Source of the DNA: Kribbella solani | GTDB lineage: Bacteria > Actinomycetota > Actinomycetes > Propionibacteriales > Kribbellaceae | Direction of reading: 5' to 3' | NCBI RefSeq assembly: GCF_014205295.1 | Contig: NZ_JACHNF010000001.1 | Location: 2,852,001 to 2,916,000 of the forward strand | DNA: 64,000 nt | Part shown: positions 18,011-27,001 of the stretch, piece after piece | How the letters are laid out: each line of letters begins with the position of its first letter | Numbering within the stretch: the first letter of the stretch is position 1 | The notes under the pieces: model-generated | What the model saw: only the letters and a program-made list of their open reading frames with translations | Told to the model about the DNA's origin: nothing | The model's database searches: none | Position numbers and translations under genes: made by a program

Positions 18011-18816
18011 GACTCATCAGGCTCAAGCCACGAAGCACCGCGGCACTGATAGTCGCATCGCTGGTCGGCGTACTCGCGTTCGCCTGGCCGCTGTTCTTTC
18101 AGACTTCGCAGGCGAGTGAGTCCGCGATCGGACACACCACTGACGCGCCGTGGCTGTTCGTCCTGTTGCTGCCGTTGCTGGTCGGCGTAGTACTCGCGGA
18201 GCTGTCCGAGTCGGGCATCGACGCGAAGGTCATCTCACTCGTCGGCATGCTCGCAGCAGTCGGTGCGGCGCTGCGTGCACTCGGACCAGGTACGGCCGGA
18301 CTGGAACCAGGGTTCTTCCTCTTGGTCCTCGCTGGTCGAGCGTTCGGCGCCGGGTTCGGTTTCGTACTAGGTGCGGTCTCACTGCTCGGCGGTGCGTTGA
18401 TCAGTGGCGGCGTCGGCCCCTGGATGCCGTTCCAGATGTTCGCCTGTGCCTGGGTGGGCTGTCTAGCCGGCCTACTGCCCCGCCTGGGCGGACGGCTCGA
18501 ACTACTACTGCTGGCCGCGTACTCCATCGTCTCCGGCGTCCTGTACGGCGTGGTGATGAACATGTGGTTCTGGCCGTACGCGACGTTCGGCAGCGACTTC
18601 TCGTACATCCCCGGCGACGCGCTGGCCGACAACCTGCACCGGTACTTCCTGTTCGTGGTGGCGACCTCACTGGGTTGGGACATTCCACGCGGCATCCTGT
18701 CCGCCGTACTGGTGCTGCTGCTCGGTAGGCCGATCCTGAACGCGTTCCGCCGTACTGCCCGCAAGGCGGCCTTCGAAGCACCGGTGATCTTCGAGCCTGG
18801 GAGGGCTGATGGCTGA
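18007..18816 (+). CDS. ECF transporter S component, probable cobalamin-specific
   Basis: Encodes 269 aa with about six hydrophobic helices, starting in the overlap with the ATPase stop. The sequence includes GRAFGAGFGFVLGAVSLLGGAL and PFQMFACAWVGCLAGLLP, patterns typical of ECF S components of the CbrT/HtsT-like group. The S component binds the vitamin. The assignment to cobalamin rests on the riboswitch and on cobU and cobS in the same operon, not on residues. The C-terminal tail is basic then acidic and overlaps the cobU start by eight bases. Confidence 0.85.
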   Translation: MRLIRLKPRSTAALIVASLVGVLAFAWPLFFQTSQASESAIGHTTDAPWLFVLLLPLLVGVVLAELSESGIDAKVISLVGMLAAVGAALRALGPGTAGLEPGFFLLVLAGRAFGAGFGFVLGAVSLLGGALISGGVGPWMPFQMFACAWVGCLAGLLPRLGGRLELLLLAAYSIVSGVLYGVVMNMWFWPYATFGSDFSYIPGDALADNLHRYFLFVVATSLGWDIPRGILSAVLVLLLGRPILNAFRRTARKAAFEAPVIFEPGRADG

Positions 18817-19336
18817 TCGGACATTGCTCCTCGGAGGTGCTCGCTCCGGCAAGTCCATGGCCGCCGAGCGCCTGCTGGCCGACGTACCGGACGTCCTGTA
18901 CGTCGCGACCGGTGGCGACGACTCCGGTGACGCCGAATGGGCAGAGCGGGTCGCCAAGCACCAGGCCCGCCGCCCGGCCACTTGGGGCCTGGCCGAGACG
19001 ATCGAGCTGGTTCCGCTGCTCGAGTCAGCTGGTCCCCCACTACTGATCGACTGCCTGACCCTGTGGCTGTCGCGCACTATGGACGCCGTAGGCGTCTGGT
19101 CCGACCTGTCCCGCACCGACCTCGTCGAACAACGCATCACTGCACTAGCCGACGCGTGGTCGGCCACTCCGCGCAGAGTGGTCGCCGTGAGCAACGACGT
19201 CGGTTCCGGCATTGTGCCTGCAGACCCCGGTACGCGGATGTTCCGCGACCTGATGGGCCGTCTCAACACCACCATCTCCCTCGCGTCCGACCAGGTCCTG
19301 TGGACAGTCGCCGGCCGGACACTCCCCCTGACATGA
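18809..19336 (+). CDS. cobU: Adenosylcobinamide kinase / adenosylcobinamide-phosphate guanylyltransferase
   Basis: Encodes 175 aa. The P-loop is LGGARSGKS at residues 8-16, followed by the VAKHQARRP...W...E motif that contains the guanylylated histidine, IDCLTLWLSR, and the C-terminal VSNDVGSGIVPADPGTRMFR characteristic of CobU/CobP. It phosphorylates cobinamide and then forms AdoCbi-GDP in the nucleotide-loop assembly pathway. Coupled to the ECF genes, it suggests salvage of imported cobinamide. It overlaps cobS by 4 bp. Confidence 0.95.
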   Translation: MADRTLLLGGARSGKSMAAERLLADVPDVLYVATGGDDSGDAEWAERVAKHQARRPATWGLAETIELVPLLESAGPPLLIDCLTLWLSRTMDAVGVWSDLSRTDLVEQRITALADAWSATPRRVVAVSNDVGSGIVPADPGTRMFRDLMGRLNTTISLASDQVLWTVAGRTLPLT

Positions 19337-20100
19337 AGCTCGACTCCGTTCGACTCGCCCTGGGCACCCTGACGGTCCTGCCGGCCGGTGTACCGACGCG
19401 GGTGGACCGGGAGGTCGGTAAGCGTGCCATGGTGCTCGCACCGGCCGTCGGACTGCTGGTAGGCGGCCTCGCAGCAGCTGTGGTTGCAGTAGTGCACCTG
19501 ATCCGCCCTGACGCAGATCTGCTGGCCGCAGCGCTCGGCGTACTGGTAGTCGCCGGGCTGTCAGGTGGCCTGCATCTCGATGGCATGGCCGACTTCGCCG
19601 ACGCGCTCGCCTCCCGGCGGGACCGCGAGACGATGCTGCGGATCATGAAGCAGAGCGACATCGGCCCGTTCGGCGTTGTCGCGATCGTCGGCGTGCTGAT
19701 ACTCGACGTCGCCGCGCTCACCGCTTGCCTGCAATCCGGCCGTGGCTGGCAGGCCATCCTGATCGCGACCACTGTGAGCCGTCTCACGCTGCCCTGGTCC
19801 TGCCGTACGTCGGTCCCCGCCGCGCGCCCCGGCGGCCTCGGCTCGTACGTCGCCGCGACCGTCCGCCCGATCACGGCAACGTTCGTCAGCGTCGTAGTAC
19901 TGGCCGTCGTGCTCGTTCTCAGTTGGCTCTCATCCGCCCACGTCATCGGCGCCGCGGCGGCAGTACTGCTTGCGGTCGCGGTCGCCTTCGTGGTCTCGCG
20001 TCGCGCCCGGACCGCACTCGGCGGAACCACCGGCGACGTACTCGGTGCCACCGTCGAACTGGCGCTCCCGGTCGCCCTGCTGGCGCTCGCGCTCGGTTGA
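19333..20100 (+). CDS. cobS: Adenosylcobinamide-GDP ribazoletransferase
   Basis: The ATG at 19333 overlaps the cobU stop and gives 255 aa. Strongly hydrophobic, with the motif GGLHLDGMADFADAL (conserved DG-x-x-D-x-x-D) near residue 76 and several predicted helices. CobS joins AdoCbi-GDP with alpha-ribazole to make adenosylcobalamin at the membrane. The cobT and cobC partners are not in the window. It is the last gene of the riboswitch-led operon; about 85 bases follow before an unrelated secreted protein gene. Confidence 0.93.
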   Translation: MKLDSVRLALGTLTVLPAGVPTRVDREVGKRAMVLAPAVGLLVGGLAAAVVAVVHLIRPDADLLAAALGVLVVAGLSGGLHLDGMADFADALASRRDRETMLRIMKQSDIGPFGVVAIVGVLILDVAALTACLQSGRGWQAILIATTVSRLTLPWSCRTSVPAARPGGLGSYVAATVRPITATFVSVVVLAVVLVLSWLSSAHVIGAAAAVLLAVAVAFVVSRRARTALGGTTGDVLGATVELALPVALLALALG

Positions 20101-20185
20101 CGCGACCCCTGTCAGTACTACCGTCCTGAATGGGCTAGTTGCCTTTAGCACCTATTTCAACCAGGATCGAAAGGCTTGACAAACG

Positions 20186-20761
20186 ATGAATTGGAAGATT
20201 CCGGGAACTCGCCGGACCCGCGCCATCGGGGCCGGCGCGGTCGTCACCACCGCGGCACTGGTAGCCGGCGGCGTGGCGGTCGCCAACAGCGCCGGCGCGG
20301 CGGAAGCCAGTACCACCAAGGCCACGGCCTCGACCCGGGCCCAGCTGATCGAGATGCGCACGGCCGGCGCCAAGGGCTACTTCTACACGAGTAACCAGGC
20401 GGAGTTCCTGCGCGCGAAGAAGCTCGCGTTCAAGTTCAGCGGTCAGGTTCCGGGGTACGTCTCGACAGTCGCCGCTCGCGGCACGGTTCCGCTGTTCCGG
20501 CTGCGGATGAAGTCCGGGTCGTCGTACCTGCTGACGGTTTCGACCGCGGAGCGGAACAAGCTCGCCGCCTCCGGCTCGTGGGTGTACGAGGGTGTCATCG
20601 GGCGGATCCCCCTCGCCAACGCCGCCGGCCGGGTGAAGGTGTACCGGGTCTCGAAGAACGGTGTCGGCTGGCGGGTACTGCGGACCGCGGACGCGTCGGC
20701 GGCCGCGCGGGCCGGCTGGCGGGTGGACGGCATCCTCGGCTACCTGTGGACCTCCAAGTGA
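20186..20761 (+). CDS. Secreted protein with DUF5648-like repeats
   Basis: Encodes 191 aa with a signal peptide (RAIGAGAVVTTAALVAGGVAVANSAGAAEA). The mature part contains three degenerate copies of a YxTxxxAE...G-x-V-x-G-Y/I unit: KGYFYTSNQAEFLRAKK to VPGYV, SYLLTVSTAERNKLAASGS to VIGRI, and WRVLRTADASAAARAGWR to ILGYL. This matches the DUF5648 repeat style found in extracellular and cell-wall proteins. No catalytic residues are evident. An AAAGG sequence lies upstream of the start. The function is unknown. Confidence 0.7.
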   Translation: MNWKIPGTRRTRAIGAGAVVTTAALVAGGVAVANSAGAAEASTTKATASTRAQLIEMRTAGAKGYFYTSNQAEFLRAKKLAFKFSGQVPGYVSTVAARGTVPLFRLRMKSGSSYLLTVSTAERNKLAASGSWVYEGVIGRIPLANAAGRVKVYRVSKNGVGWRVLRTADASAAARAGWRVDGILGYLWTSK

Positions 20762-20817
20762 GCCGAAGCACCGGACCAGAGCTCAGCTGACCCACCGCAT
20801 CACAGCCGGACACGAGA

Positions 20818-20845
20818 AAGCCCCCGTCGCCATTGACGGGGGCTT
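20818..20845. terminator. Terminator between the DUF5648-like gene and the peptide transporter operon
   Basis: An 11-bp stem (AAGCCCCCGTC and complement) with a six-base loop lies between convergent genes. On the minus strand it is followed by TTTCTC, so it should end the transporter operon; it may act in both directions. Confidence 0.8.
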
Positions 20846-20854
20846 GCTCGGCTT

Positions 20855-21925
20855 TCAGGCGGTGGCGGCGGTCAGGTCGACCTTCGGCTCCGCGAAGTGG
20901 CAGGCGGCGGTGTGGCCGGGCGTGGACTGCGGCTTGATCTCCAGCAGCGGCTCCTGCGTGCTGCAGATGTCCTCCGCCTTCCAGCAGCGGGTCCGGAACC
21001 GGCAGCCGCTCGGCGGGTCGATCGGCGAGGGTACGTCGCCGACCAGCCGGATCCGCTCCTTCGGCGGCACCCCACGAATGGTGCCCAGGTCCGGAGCGGC
21101 GGACAGCAGCGCCTGCGTGTACGGGTGCTGCGGCTCGTTGTAGATCTGGTCCCGGCTGCCCTGCTCGACGATCTTGCCGAGGTACATCACCGCGACCTCG
21201 TCACAGAAGTGCCGGACCACGCCCAGGTCGTGCGCGATGAACACGAACGCGATACCGAGGTCGCGGCGCAGGTCCTCCAGCAGGTTCATCACCTGGGCCT
21301 GGATGGACACGTCCAGCGCGGACACCGGCTCGTCGGCGATGATCACCTCGGGCTCGACCGCGAGCGCTCGGGCGATCCCGATCCGCTGCCGCTGACCGCC
21401 GGAGAACTCGTTCGGGTACCGGTTGTGGTGCTCCGGGTTCAGACCGACCCGCTCCAGCAGCTCCTGGACCCGCTCGAGCTCCTTGCCCTTCTTGACCAGG
21501 TTGTGCACCCGCAGCGGCGTACTGATGATGTTGCTGACCGTCTGCCGCGGGTTCAGCGAGCTGTACGGGTCCTGGAAGACGATCTGCAACTGCCGGCGGA
21601 ACGGGCGCAGGTCCCGCTCCTTCAGCTGCGCGATGTCGGTGCCCTTGAACATGATCTTGCCGCTGGTCGGCGTCAGCAGCCGGGTGATCATCCGGCCAGT
21701 GGTCGACTTGCCGCAGCCGGACTCGCCGACCAGGCCGAGGCTGGCGCCGGCCTTCAGGTCGAAGTCGACGCCGTCGACGGCCTGGACGACCTTCTTGGTC
21801 CGGCCCAGGCCGGCCGCCTCCTTGATCGGGAAGTGCATCTTCAGGTCCCGGACCTGAAGCAGCGTCTCGCCTTTGGGGGCCACCACGTCGACCGGTCGGG
21901 TCGCGTCGGTTGGGGTCTCGCTCAT
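20855..21925 (-). CDS. Peptide ABC transporter ATP-binding protein, OppF/DppF type
   Basis: Encodes 356 aa with Walker A GESGCGKST, Q-loop FQDPYSSLNPR, signature FSGGQRQRIGIARAL, Walker B VIIADEPVSALD and switch AHDLGVV. The C-terminal oligopeptide-family extension (PHPYTQALLSAAP-like, then CRFRTRCWKAEDIC) has the conserved cysteine pattern of the iron-sulfur-type extension. It is the last gene of a five-gene minus-strand operon and pairs with the OppD-type ATPase upstream. It probably imports di- or oligopeptides. Confidence 0.93.
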   Translation of the reverse strand: MSETPTDATRPVDVVAPKGETLLQVRDLKMHFPIKEAAGLGRTKKVVQAVDGVDFDLKAGASLGLVGESGCGKSTTGRMITRLLTPTSGKIMFKGTDIAQLKERDLRPFRRQLQIVFQDPYSSLNPRQTVSNIISTPLRVHNLVKKGKELERVQELLERVGLNPEHHNRYPNEFSGGQRQRIGIARALAVEPEVIIADEPVSALDVSIQAQVMNLLEDLRRDLGIAFVFIAHDLGVVRHFCDEVAVMYLGKIVEQGSRDQIYNEPQHPYTQALLSAAPDLGTIRGVPPKERIRLVGDVPSPIDPPSGCRFRTRCWKAEDICSTQEPLLEIKPQSTPGHTAACHFAEPKVDLTAATA

Positions 21926-21945
21926 GTCTCTCCTCAGTCCCCTCG

Positions 21946-23070
21946 TCAGCCCAGTCTCGGCGCGACCTCGGCCTCGTACACCGAGGCCTTGTCGTGCAGG
22001 TGACAGCGGGACGTGTGCGTGCCGGCGCCGTCGACCGGCAGCAGGTCGGGCAGCTCGGTGGTGCAGCGCTCCCCCTTGACCCGGTCCACGTACGGGCAGC
22101 GCGGGTTGAACGAGCAGCCGCCGGGCAGGTTCAGCAGGCTCGGCGGCAGGCCCTTGATCGGGCGCAGCCGCTCGTTCGCCGCGGACACGGTCGGGATCGA
22201 CTCGAGCAGGCCCCAGGTGTAGGGCATCCGCGGGTTCGCCAGTACGTCCTCGGCGGTGCCGTACTCGACGCAGCGGCCGGCGTACATCACCAGTACGTCG
22301 TCGGCCATCTCGGCGACCACGCCGAGGTCGTGCGTGATCAGGACGATCGCGGAGCCGAACTCCTTCTGCAGGTTGTTCAGCAGGTCCAGGATCTGGGCCT
22401 GGACGGTGACGTCGAGCGCGGTGGTCGGCTCGTCGGCGATCACCAGCTTCGGGTCGTTGATCAGGCTCATCGCGATCATCGCGCGCTGCCGCATACCGCC
22501 GGAGAACTCGTGCGGGTACTGGGCGAACCGGCGCGGCGGGTTCGGGATGCCGACCAGGTCGAGCATCTCCAGCGCGCGCTTCTTGGCGACGTCCTTGGAG
22601 ACCTTGTGATGCACCCGGTACGCCTCGACCAGCTGGTTGCCGATCGTGTACAGCGGGTGCAGCGACGACTGCGGGTCCTGGAAGACCATCGAAACGGCCT
22701 CGCCGCGGATCTTCATCAGGTCGCTCTCGGACAGGCCGACGATCTCGTCGCCGCCGAGCCGGATCGAGCCGGTGATCTTGGTCCGCTTGCGGTCGTGCAG
22801 GCCCATCACGGCCATGCTCGACACCGACTTGCCGGAGCCGGACTCGCCGACGATCGCCAGCGTCCGCCCGAGCGGCACCGAATAGCTCAGCCCGTTCACC
22901 GCGCTGACCTCGCCGTCGGCGGTCGGGAACCGGACGGCCAGATCCTCGACCACCAGGTACGGCGTCTCGCCGCTGGGGTTGAGGGCGCCCTGGCGGCGTT
23001 CCCGGGTGGCGACCGACGGACCGTGCTTGCCGGTCGCGGCGGCCGCCGGCGCTCCTGCGCTCTCGGCCAT
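21946..23070 (-). CDS. Peptide ABC transporter ATP-binding protein, OppD/DppD type
   Basis: The ATG at 23070 with GGAAGGA upstream gives 374 aa. A GTG at 23106 that overlaps the permease stop (GTGA) would add 12 residues and is a real alternative. Walker A GESGSGKSV, Q-loop FQDPQSSLHPLY, signature FSGGMRQRAMIAMSL, Walker B LVIADEPTTALD and the C-terminal CSFNPRCPYVDRV extension are present. It is the first of two ATPases for the peptide importer. Confidence 0.93.
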   Translation of the reverse strand: MAESAGAPAAAATGKHGPSVATRERRQGALNPSGETPYLVVEDLAVRFPTADGEVSAVNGLSYSVPLGRTLAIVGESGSGKSVSSMAVMGLHDRKRTKITGSIRLGGDEIVGLSESDLMKIRGEAVSMVFQDPQSSLHPLYTIGNQLVEAYRVHHKVSKDVAKKRALEMLDLVGIPNPPRRFAQYPHEFSGGMRQRAMIAMSLINDPKLVIADEPTTALDVTVQAQILDLLNNLQKEFGSAIVLITHDLGVVAEMADDVLVMYAGRCVEYGTAEDVLANPRMPYTWGLLESIPTVSAANERLRPIKGLPPSLLNLPGGCSFNPRCPYVDRVKGERCTTELPDLLPVDGAGTHTSRCHLHDKASVYEAEVAPRLG

Positions 23071-23102
23071 GGAGTCCTTCCGGTCTTCTGGGGCGGGATT
23101 GG

Positions 23103-24095
23103 TCACGACAGCCTCACTCGCGGGTCGATCAGGCTGTAGCCGATGTCCACCAGGAAGTTCATCACCACGATGATCACCGAAGCGACCAGTACGGTGCCCA
23201 TGATCACGGGCAGGTCGTAGTTGTTCAAGCTGTCCAGCACCAGCTGCCCGAGGCCGGGGAGGTCGAAGATCCGCTCGGTGAAGATCGCGCCGCCGAGACT
23301 GCCGGCGACGTCCAGACCGAAGATCGTCACGACCGGGATCAACCCGGACCGGAGCGCGTGCTTGTAGGTGACCACCCGGTCGGACAGGCCCTTGGCCCGC
23401 GCGGTCCGGATGAAGTCCTCGCTCAGGGTCTCGACCATCGACCCGCGCGAATACCGTGCGTACGACGTGCAGTTGTAGATGCCCAGCACCAGCCAGGGTG
23501 TTATCAGGCCGGCTATCCATTTCCCTGGACTGTCGAGGGGTGACGTCCAGGAACCGCGGGGCAGGATCGGGTACTGGATGGTGAGGTACAGCGCGACCAT
23601 CAGCGCGACGATGTAGTACGGCACCGAGCTGATCACCAGCGTGCTGGTCATCAGGCCGCGGTCGCCGAGCGTGCCTCTTCGTTTGGCTGCCATCGACCCG
23701 ACGAACACGCCTATCGTCAGGACCAGCACCGCGTACCCGAGCACCAGTGACACGGTGACCGGGAATCTGGTCGAGATCATGTCGGTGACCGGGCGGTTGT
23801 TCTTGAACGAGAAGCCCAGGCAGGGCGCGTCACAGTGCTGCGTCACACCGGACGTGGTGAAGTCCCGGCCGGTGAAGATGCCGCCCGCGTAGTCCGCGAA
23901 CTGCTGAACCTTCGGCTTGTCGAGGTTCAGGTTCCGCTTGATCTCGTTGTACCGCTGCTGGGTGCAGTTGCGGTCACCGCAGATCGCGCCGGCCGGGTCC
24001 GTCGGCGCGATGAAGAACAGCGCGAAGGTCGCGATGAGTGTCGCCAGCACGACGCTGAGCGCGCTGACCAGGCGACGCGCCACGAAGTAGAGCAC
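23103..24095 (-). CDS. Peptide ABC transporter permease, DppB/OppB type
   Basis: Encodes 330 aa. It starts with the classic MLYFVARRLVSALSVVLATLI first helix of DppB-family permeases. A long periplasmic loop contains unusual cysteines (CGDRNCTQQ, QHCDAPCLGF), then five more helices and the EAA-type coupling loop (RTARAKGLSDRVVTYKHALRSGL). The four cysteines in the external loop may form two disulfides. An unusual intercistronic hairpin separates it from the upstream binding-protein gene. Confidence 0.92.
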   Translation of the reverse strand: MLYFVARRLVSALSVVLATLIATFALFFIAPTDPAGAICGDRNCTQQRYNEIKRNLNLDKPKVQQFADYAGGIFTGRDFTTSGVTQHCDAPCLGFSFKNNRPVTDMISTRFPVTVSLVLGYAVLVLTIGVFVGSMAAKRRGTLGDRGLMTSTLVISSVPYYIVALMVALYLTIQYPILPRGSWTSPLDSPGKWIAGLITPWLVLGIYNCTSYARYSRGSMVETLSEDFIRTARAKGLSDRVVTYKHALRSGLIPVVTIFGLDVAGSLGGAIFTERIFDLPGLGQLVLDSLNNYDLPVIMGTVLVASVIIVVMNFLVDIGYSLIDPRVRLS

Positions 24096-24116
24096 GGAAC
24101 TGTCTCCTCACCGATC

Positions 24117-24151
24117 GGAGTGGTGCCCGGAGATGATCCGGGCACCACTCC
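24117..24151 (-). terminator. Intra-operon hairpin after the binding-protein gene
   Basis: A perfect 14-bp stem (GGAGTGGTGCCCGG and complement) with a 7-base loop lies between the binding-protein stop (24192) and the permease start (24095). It has no run of Ts. It may cause partial termination or protect the upstream mRNA, giving more binding protein than permease. Confidence 0.65.
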
Positions 24152-24191
24152 ACCGATTCACGGGGTGATTACTGCTTCAGGACGAGCCCGG

Positions 24192-25952
24192 TCAGGGCTG
24201 CTTCAGGTAGATCGAGGTGAACTCGGGCATACCCTGTGTCGGGTCGTTGATCGCGTGCCCGATGTTCTTACCGACCGGCGAGTTGGTGCCGGCGTAGTAG
24301 AGCGGCAGGACCGGAAGGTAGTTCTCCAGGATGTCCTTGTCGATCTTCGACCATTCCTTCAGCTGCTCTTCCGGCGACTTGGCGACGACCGCGTCGATCT
24401 TCGCGTCCAGCGCCTTGTCCTGCAGCTGACCGACGCTGTTGCCGAGCGCGATCGCGTCCGACTTGAACAGCACCGGGAACCAGCTGGTACCGGACGGCCA
24501 GTCGGAGCACCAGCCGGCCGGCGTCTTGCCGATGTTGACCGGAGCGTCCTGGTTGCCGACGAAGGTACGCAGCTTGGCCTTCGGGACACCGATCGCCTTG
24601 ACCGTGAAGCCGGCCTTCTCGTACGCCTGCTGACGCAGCTGGCTGACCTGGGACGCGATCTTGTCGTCGATCGAGAAGTACCAGGAGAGCTGGAAGCCGG
24701 ACTTGCCCAGCTTGGCGAGCTCGTCCTTGACCTGCTGCGCGACGGCCGGGTCCTCGGCGCCCTTACCGGTACCGTTCAGGCCCGGCAGCTCGTACTTCTC
24801 GAAGCCCGGGACGGCCGGCGGCAGGATGGTGGAAGCCGGCGGGCTGTCCTTCGGGTTCAGACCGGCGACCTTGCGCCACGAGTCGTACGGGTACGACTTG
24901 GCGATCAGCTTGCGGACCTCGAGGGGGATCTTCCGGCTGTCCATCGTGTACATCTGGTTGCACGGGCCGGGGCCGGTCACGAGCTGCGACTGGTCCTTGA
25001 CCTCGGGCAGCAGCGAGACGTCCAGGTTGCTGTAGTTCAGCGCGTTGGCGTCCGGGCCGGCGCTGGCCAGCACCTGGCGCTGCACCTTGATGGTGTCCTG
25101 GGCGAACTTGAAGTCCCAGCCGTCGACGTACTGGTGCCGCACCGGGTCGGTGTTCGGGTCCCAGTTCGGGTTCTTCGTCAGCTTGAGCTCGTTGCCGGGG
25201 TTGTACGACGCGACCTGGTACGGGCCGGTCGCCATCGGCTTCTGCTCGTAGTTCTTCTGGGTGTCCTTCGCCTGCGGGATCGGCGTGAACATCGGGAACG
25301 CACCGTAGAACGGCAGGTCGTCGAACTTCTTCGCCAGCTTGATGACCAGGGTGTGGTCGTCCGGCGTCTCGACACCGCGGTAGTTGGCGCCACCCGGGCC
25401 GTACGGGCCCTTGTACTTGTCGCCGTCCAGGAAGAACTGCTGCTGGTACGTCGGTCCGGCGTCGTACAGGTCGTGCGCGAAGGAGCGCTTGATCGAGTAC
25501 GCGAAGTCGGCCGCCTTCACCGGCGTGCCGTCCATGTACTTGATGCCCTGCTTGAGCTTGAACGTCCAGGTCAGACCGTCGGCGGACTTCGTACCCAGGT
25601 CCTCGGCGAGGTCCGGAACCAGCACCGGCTTGTGGTCCGGGCCGTCCAGGCGGTACTGCGTCAGCGCCCGGTAGAACAGCTTGCCGATCTGGTTACCGTC
25701 GACGTAGTAGATGTTCGTCGGGTCGAACGTGTCCGGCGTGACGTCGGACAGCACCGTGACGGTGCCACCCTTCTTCGCACCGTCCACCTCGGCGGCAGGG
25801 CCCTTGGCAGTGGGGTCAGTGGCCTTTACCTGAGCGCTGCCCAGTTCGCCGTTGCCACCACTGTTGTTGCCGTTCTTCGAGGACGGGCTGCCACAGGCCG
25901 CGGCGGCAACCATCACCGTCGCCGCGACCGCGGTTATCCGTTTCCACTGCAT
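24192..25952 (-). CDS. Peptide ABC transporter substrate-binding lipoprotein
   Basis: The ATG at 25952, after AAGGAG, gives 586 aa. The lipobox VAAAACGS places the lipidated Cys at about residue 20. An Asn/Gly/Ser linker follows, then the SBP_bac_5 fold: VTPDTFDPTNIYY, a conserved TWTFKLKQGIKYMDGTPVKA loop, ATGPYQVASYNPG, and the C-terminal half ending YYAGTNSPVGKNIGHAIND. It captures peptides at the cell surface. An A/T-richer 387-base gap lies upstream of the first operon gene. Confidence 0.95.
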   Translation of the reverse strand: MQWKRITAVAATVMVAAAACGSPSSKNGNNSGGNGELGSAQVKATDPTAKGPAAEVDGAKKGGTVTVLSDVTPDTFDPTNIYYVDGNQIGKLFYRALTQYRLDGPDHKPVLVPDLAEDLGTKSADGLTWTFKLKQGIKYMDGTPVKAADFAYSIKRSFAHDLYDAGPTYQQQFFLDGDKYKGPYGPGGANYRGVETPDDHTLVIKLAKKFDDLPFYGAFPMFTPIPQAKDTQKNYEQKPMATGPYQVASYNPGNELKLTKNPNWDPNTDPVRHQYVDGWDFKFAQDTIKVQRQVLASAGPDANALNYSNLDVSLLPEVKDQSQLVTGPGPCNQMYTMDSRKIPLEVRKLIAKSYPYDSWRKVAGLNPKDSPPASTILPPAVPGFEKYELPGLNGTGKGAEDPAVAQQVKDELAKLGKSGFQLSWYFSIDDKIASQVSQLRQQAYEKAGFTVKAIGVPKAKLRTFVGNQDAPVNIGKTPAGWCSDWPSGTSWFPVLFKSDAIALGNSVGQLQDKALDAKIDAVVAKSPEEQLKEWSKIDKDILENYLPVLPLYYAGTNSPVGKNIGHAINDPTQGMPEFTSIYLKQP

Positions 25953-25993
25953 GGTCGGGTTTCTCCTTTTCTGCCGCTGGGGCAATCGCCGAA

Positions 25994-27001
25994 CTACCGG
26001 CGAGTCTTGGGGTCGAAGGCGTCCCGGATCGCGTCTCCGAGCAGGGCCAGCGCGAGCACCAGTGCGGTGATCCCGATGACCGGCAGCCAGAGGTAGATCG
26101 GGTCGGCCTTGAAATAGTTGGTGGCGACCGAGATCGTCTGACCCCACGAGGGGATCGGCTCGACCAGTCCGACACCGAGGAAGGACAGCCCGGCCTCGGC
26201 GGTGACGTAGGCCGGCAGCGCCAGGGACGCGGAGATCACGATCGGGGCCACCAGGTTGGGCAGCAGTTCCTTGAACAGGACCTGTCCGGTCGGCACGCCG
26301 ATCGCCTTGGCGGCGAGCACGAACTCGCGCTCCCGCAGCGACAGCACCTCACCGCGGATGATCCGGGCCAGGCCGGCCCAGCCGAAGAACGAGAGCACGA
26401 AGATCAGCACCTGGAACCGGATCGACGCCTGCGCGTCCGGGGTCAGGTTGAACGAACCGCCGCGCATCGACTCGACGATCGGCACCAGCGCGATCGCGAA
26501 CAGCAGGTACGGCAGGCTCAGCACGAAGTCGATCAGCCAGGAGATCACCCGGTCGACCCAGCCGCCGAGGAAGCCGGCCAGCAGGCCCATCACGACGCCG
26601 ATCGCGGTTCCGACGACGGTGGCCAGGAAGGCGATGATCAGCGACGGGCGGGCGCCGTAGACCCAGCGCGCGAAGTTGTCCCGGCCGGTCTTCGGCTCGA
26701 CGCCGAACCAGTGCTGGGCGTTGATGCTGATGGTCGGGAACCCGTACTCGTCGACCAGGTCGGTGTTGAAGCTGCTGTAGTCCTGGCCCTCGAGCTTGGC
26801 CAGCACCGGCGCCAGGATCGCGATCAGGATGAAGAACAGCACGATCGACGCGCAGACCACCGCGACCTTGTCCTTGCGCAGGCGGTCGAAGGCGATCCGG
26901 CTCGGGGACTTGCCGTGCGGCGTCGCCGACGTCCGTACCGGCTCCGCCGACGCCGGGTGTTCTTCGACCCCTACGGTCGAGTCGGGCGACCCAATACTCA
27001 T
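25994..27001 (-). CDS. Peptide ABC transporter permease, DppC/OppC type, first gene of the operon
   Basis: The ATG at 27001 has GGAG 5-8 bases upstream; a GTG at 27007 is an alternative. It is a 335-aa protein with a polar N-terminus of about 45 residues, a first helix (VAVVCASIVLFFILIAILAP), the OppC external loop WFGVEPKTGRDNFARWVYGARPSL, five further helices and the coupling loop REFVLAAKAIGVPTGQVLFKELLPN. Having the DppC-type gene before the binding protein is uncommon but functional. The AfsR-type gene lies upstream on the same strand. Confidence 0.92.
   Translation of the reverse strand: MSIGSPDSTVGVEEHPASAEPVRTSATPHGKSPSRIAFDRLRKDKVAVVCASIVLFFILIAILAPVLAKLEGQDYSSFNTDLVDEYGFPTISINAQHWFGVEPKTGRDNFARWVYGARPSLIIAFLATVVGTAIGVVMGLLAGFLGGWVDRVISWLIDFVLSLPYLLFAIALVPIVESMRGGSFNLTPDAQASIRFQVLIFVLSFFGWAGLARIIRGEVLSLREREFVLAAKAIGVPTGQVLFKELLPNLVAPIVISASLALPAYVTAEAGLSFLGVGLVEPIPSWGQTISVATNYFKADPIYLWLPVIGITALVLALALLGDAIRDAFDPKTRR

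Noticed and set aside
23835-26096. A 753-residue plus-strand open frame
   Set aside because: Antisense to the peptide transporter genes, whose motifs are unambiguous.
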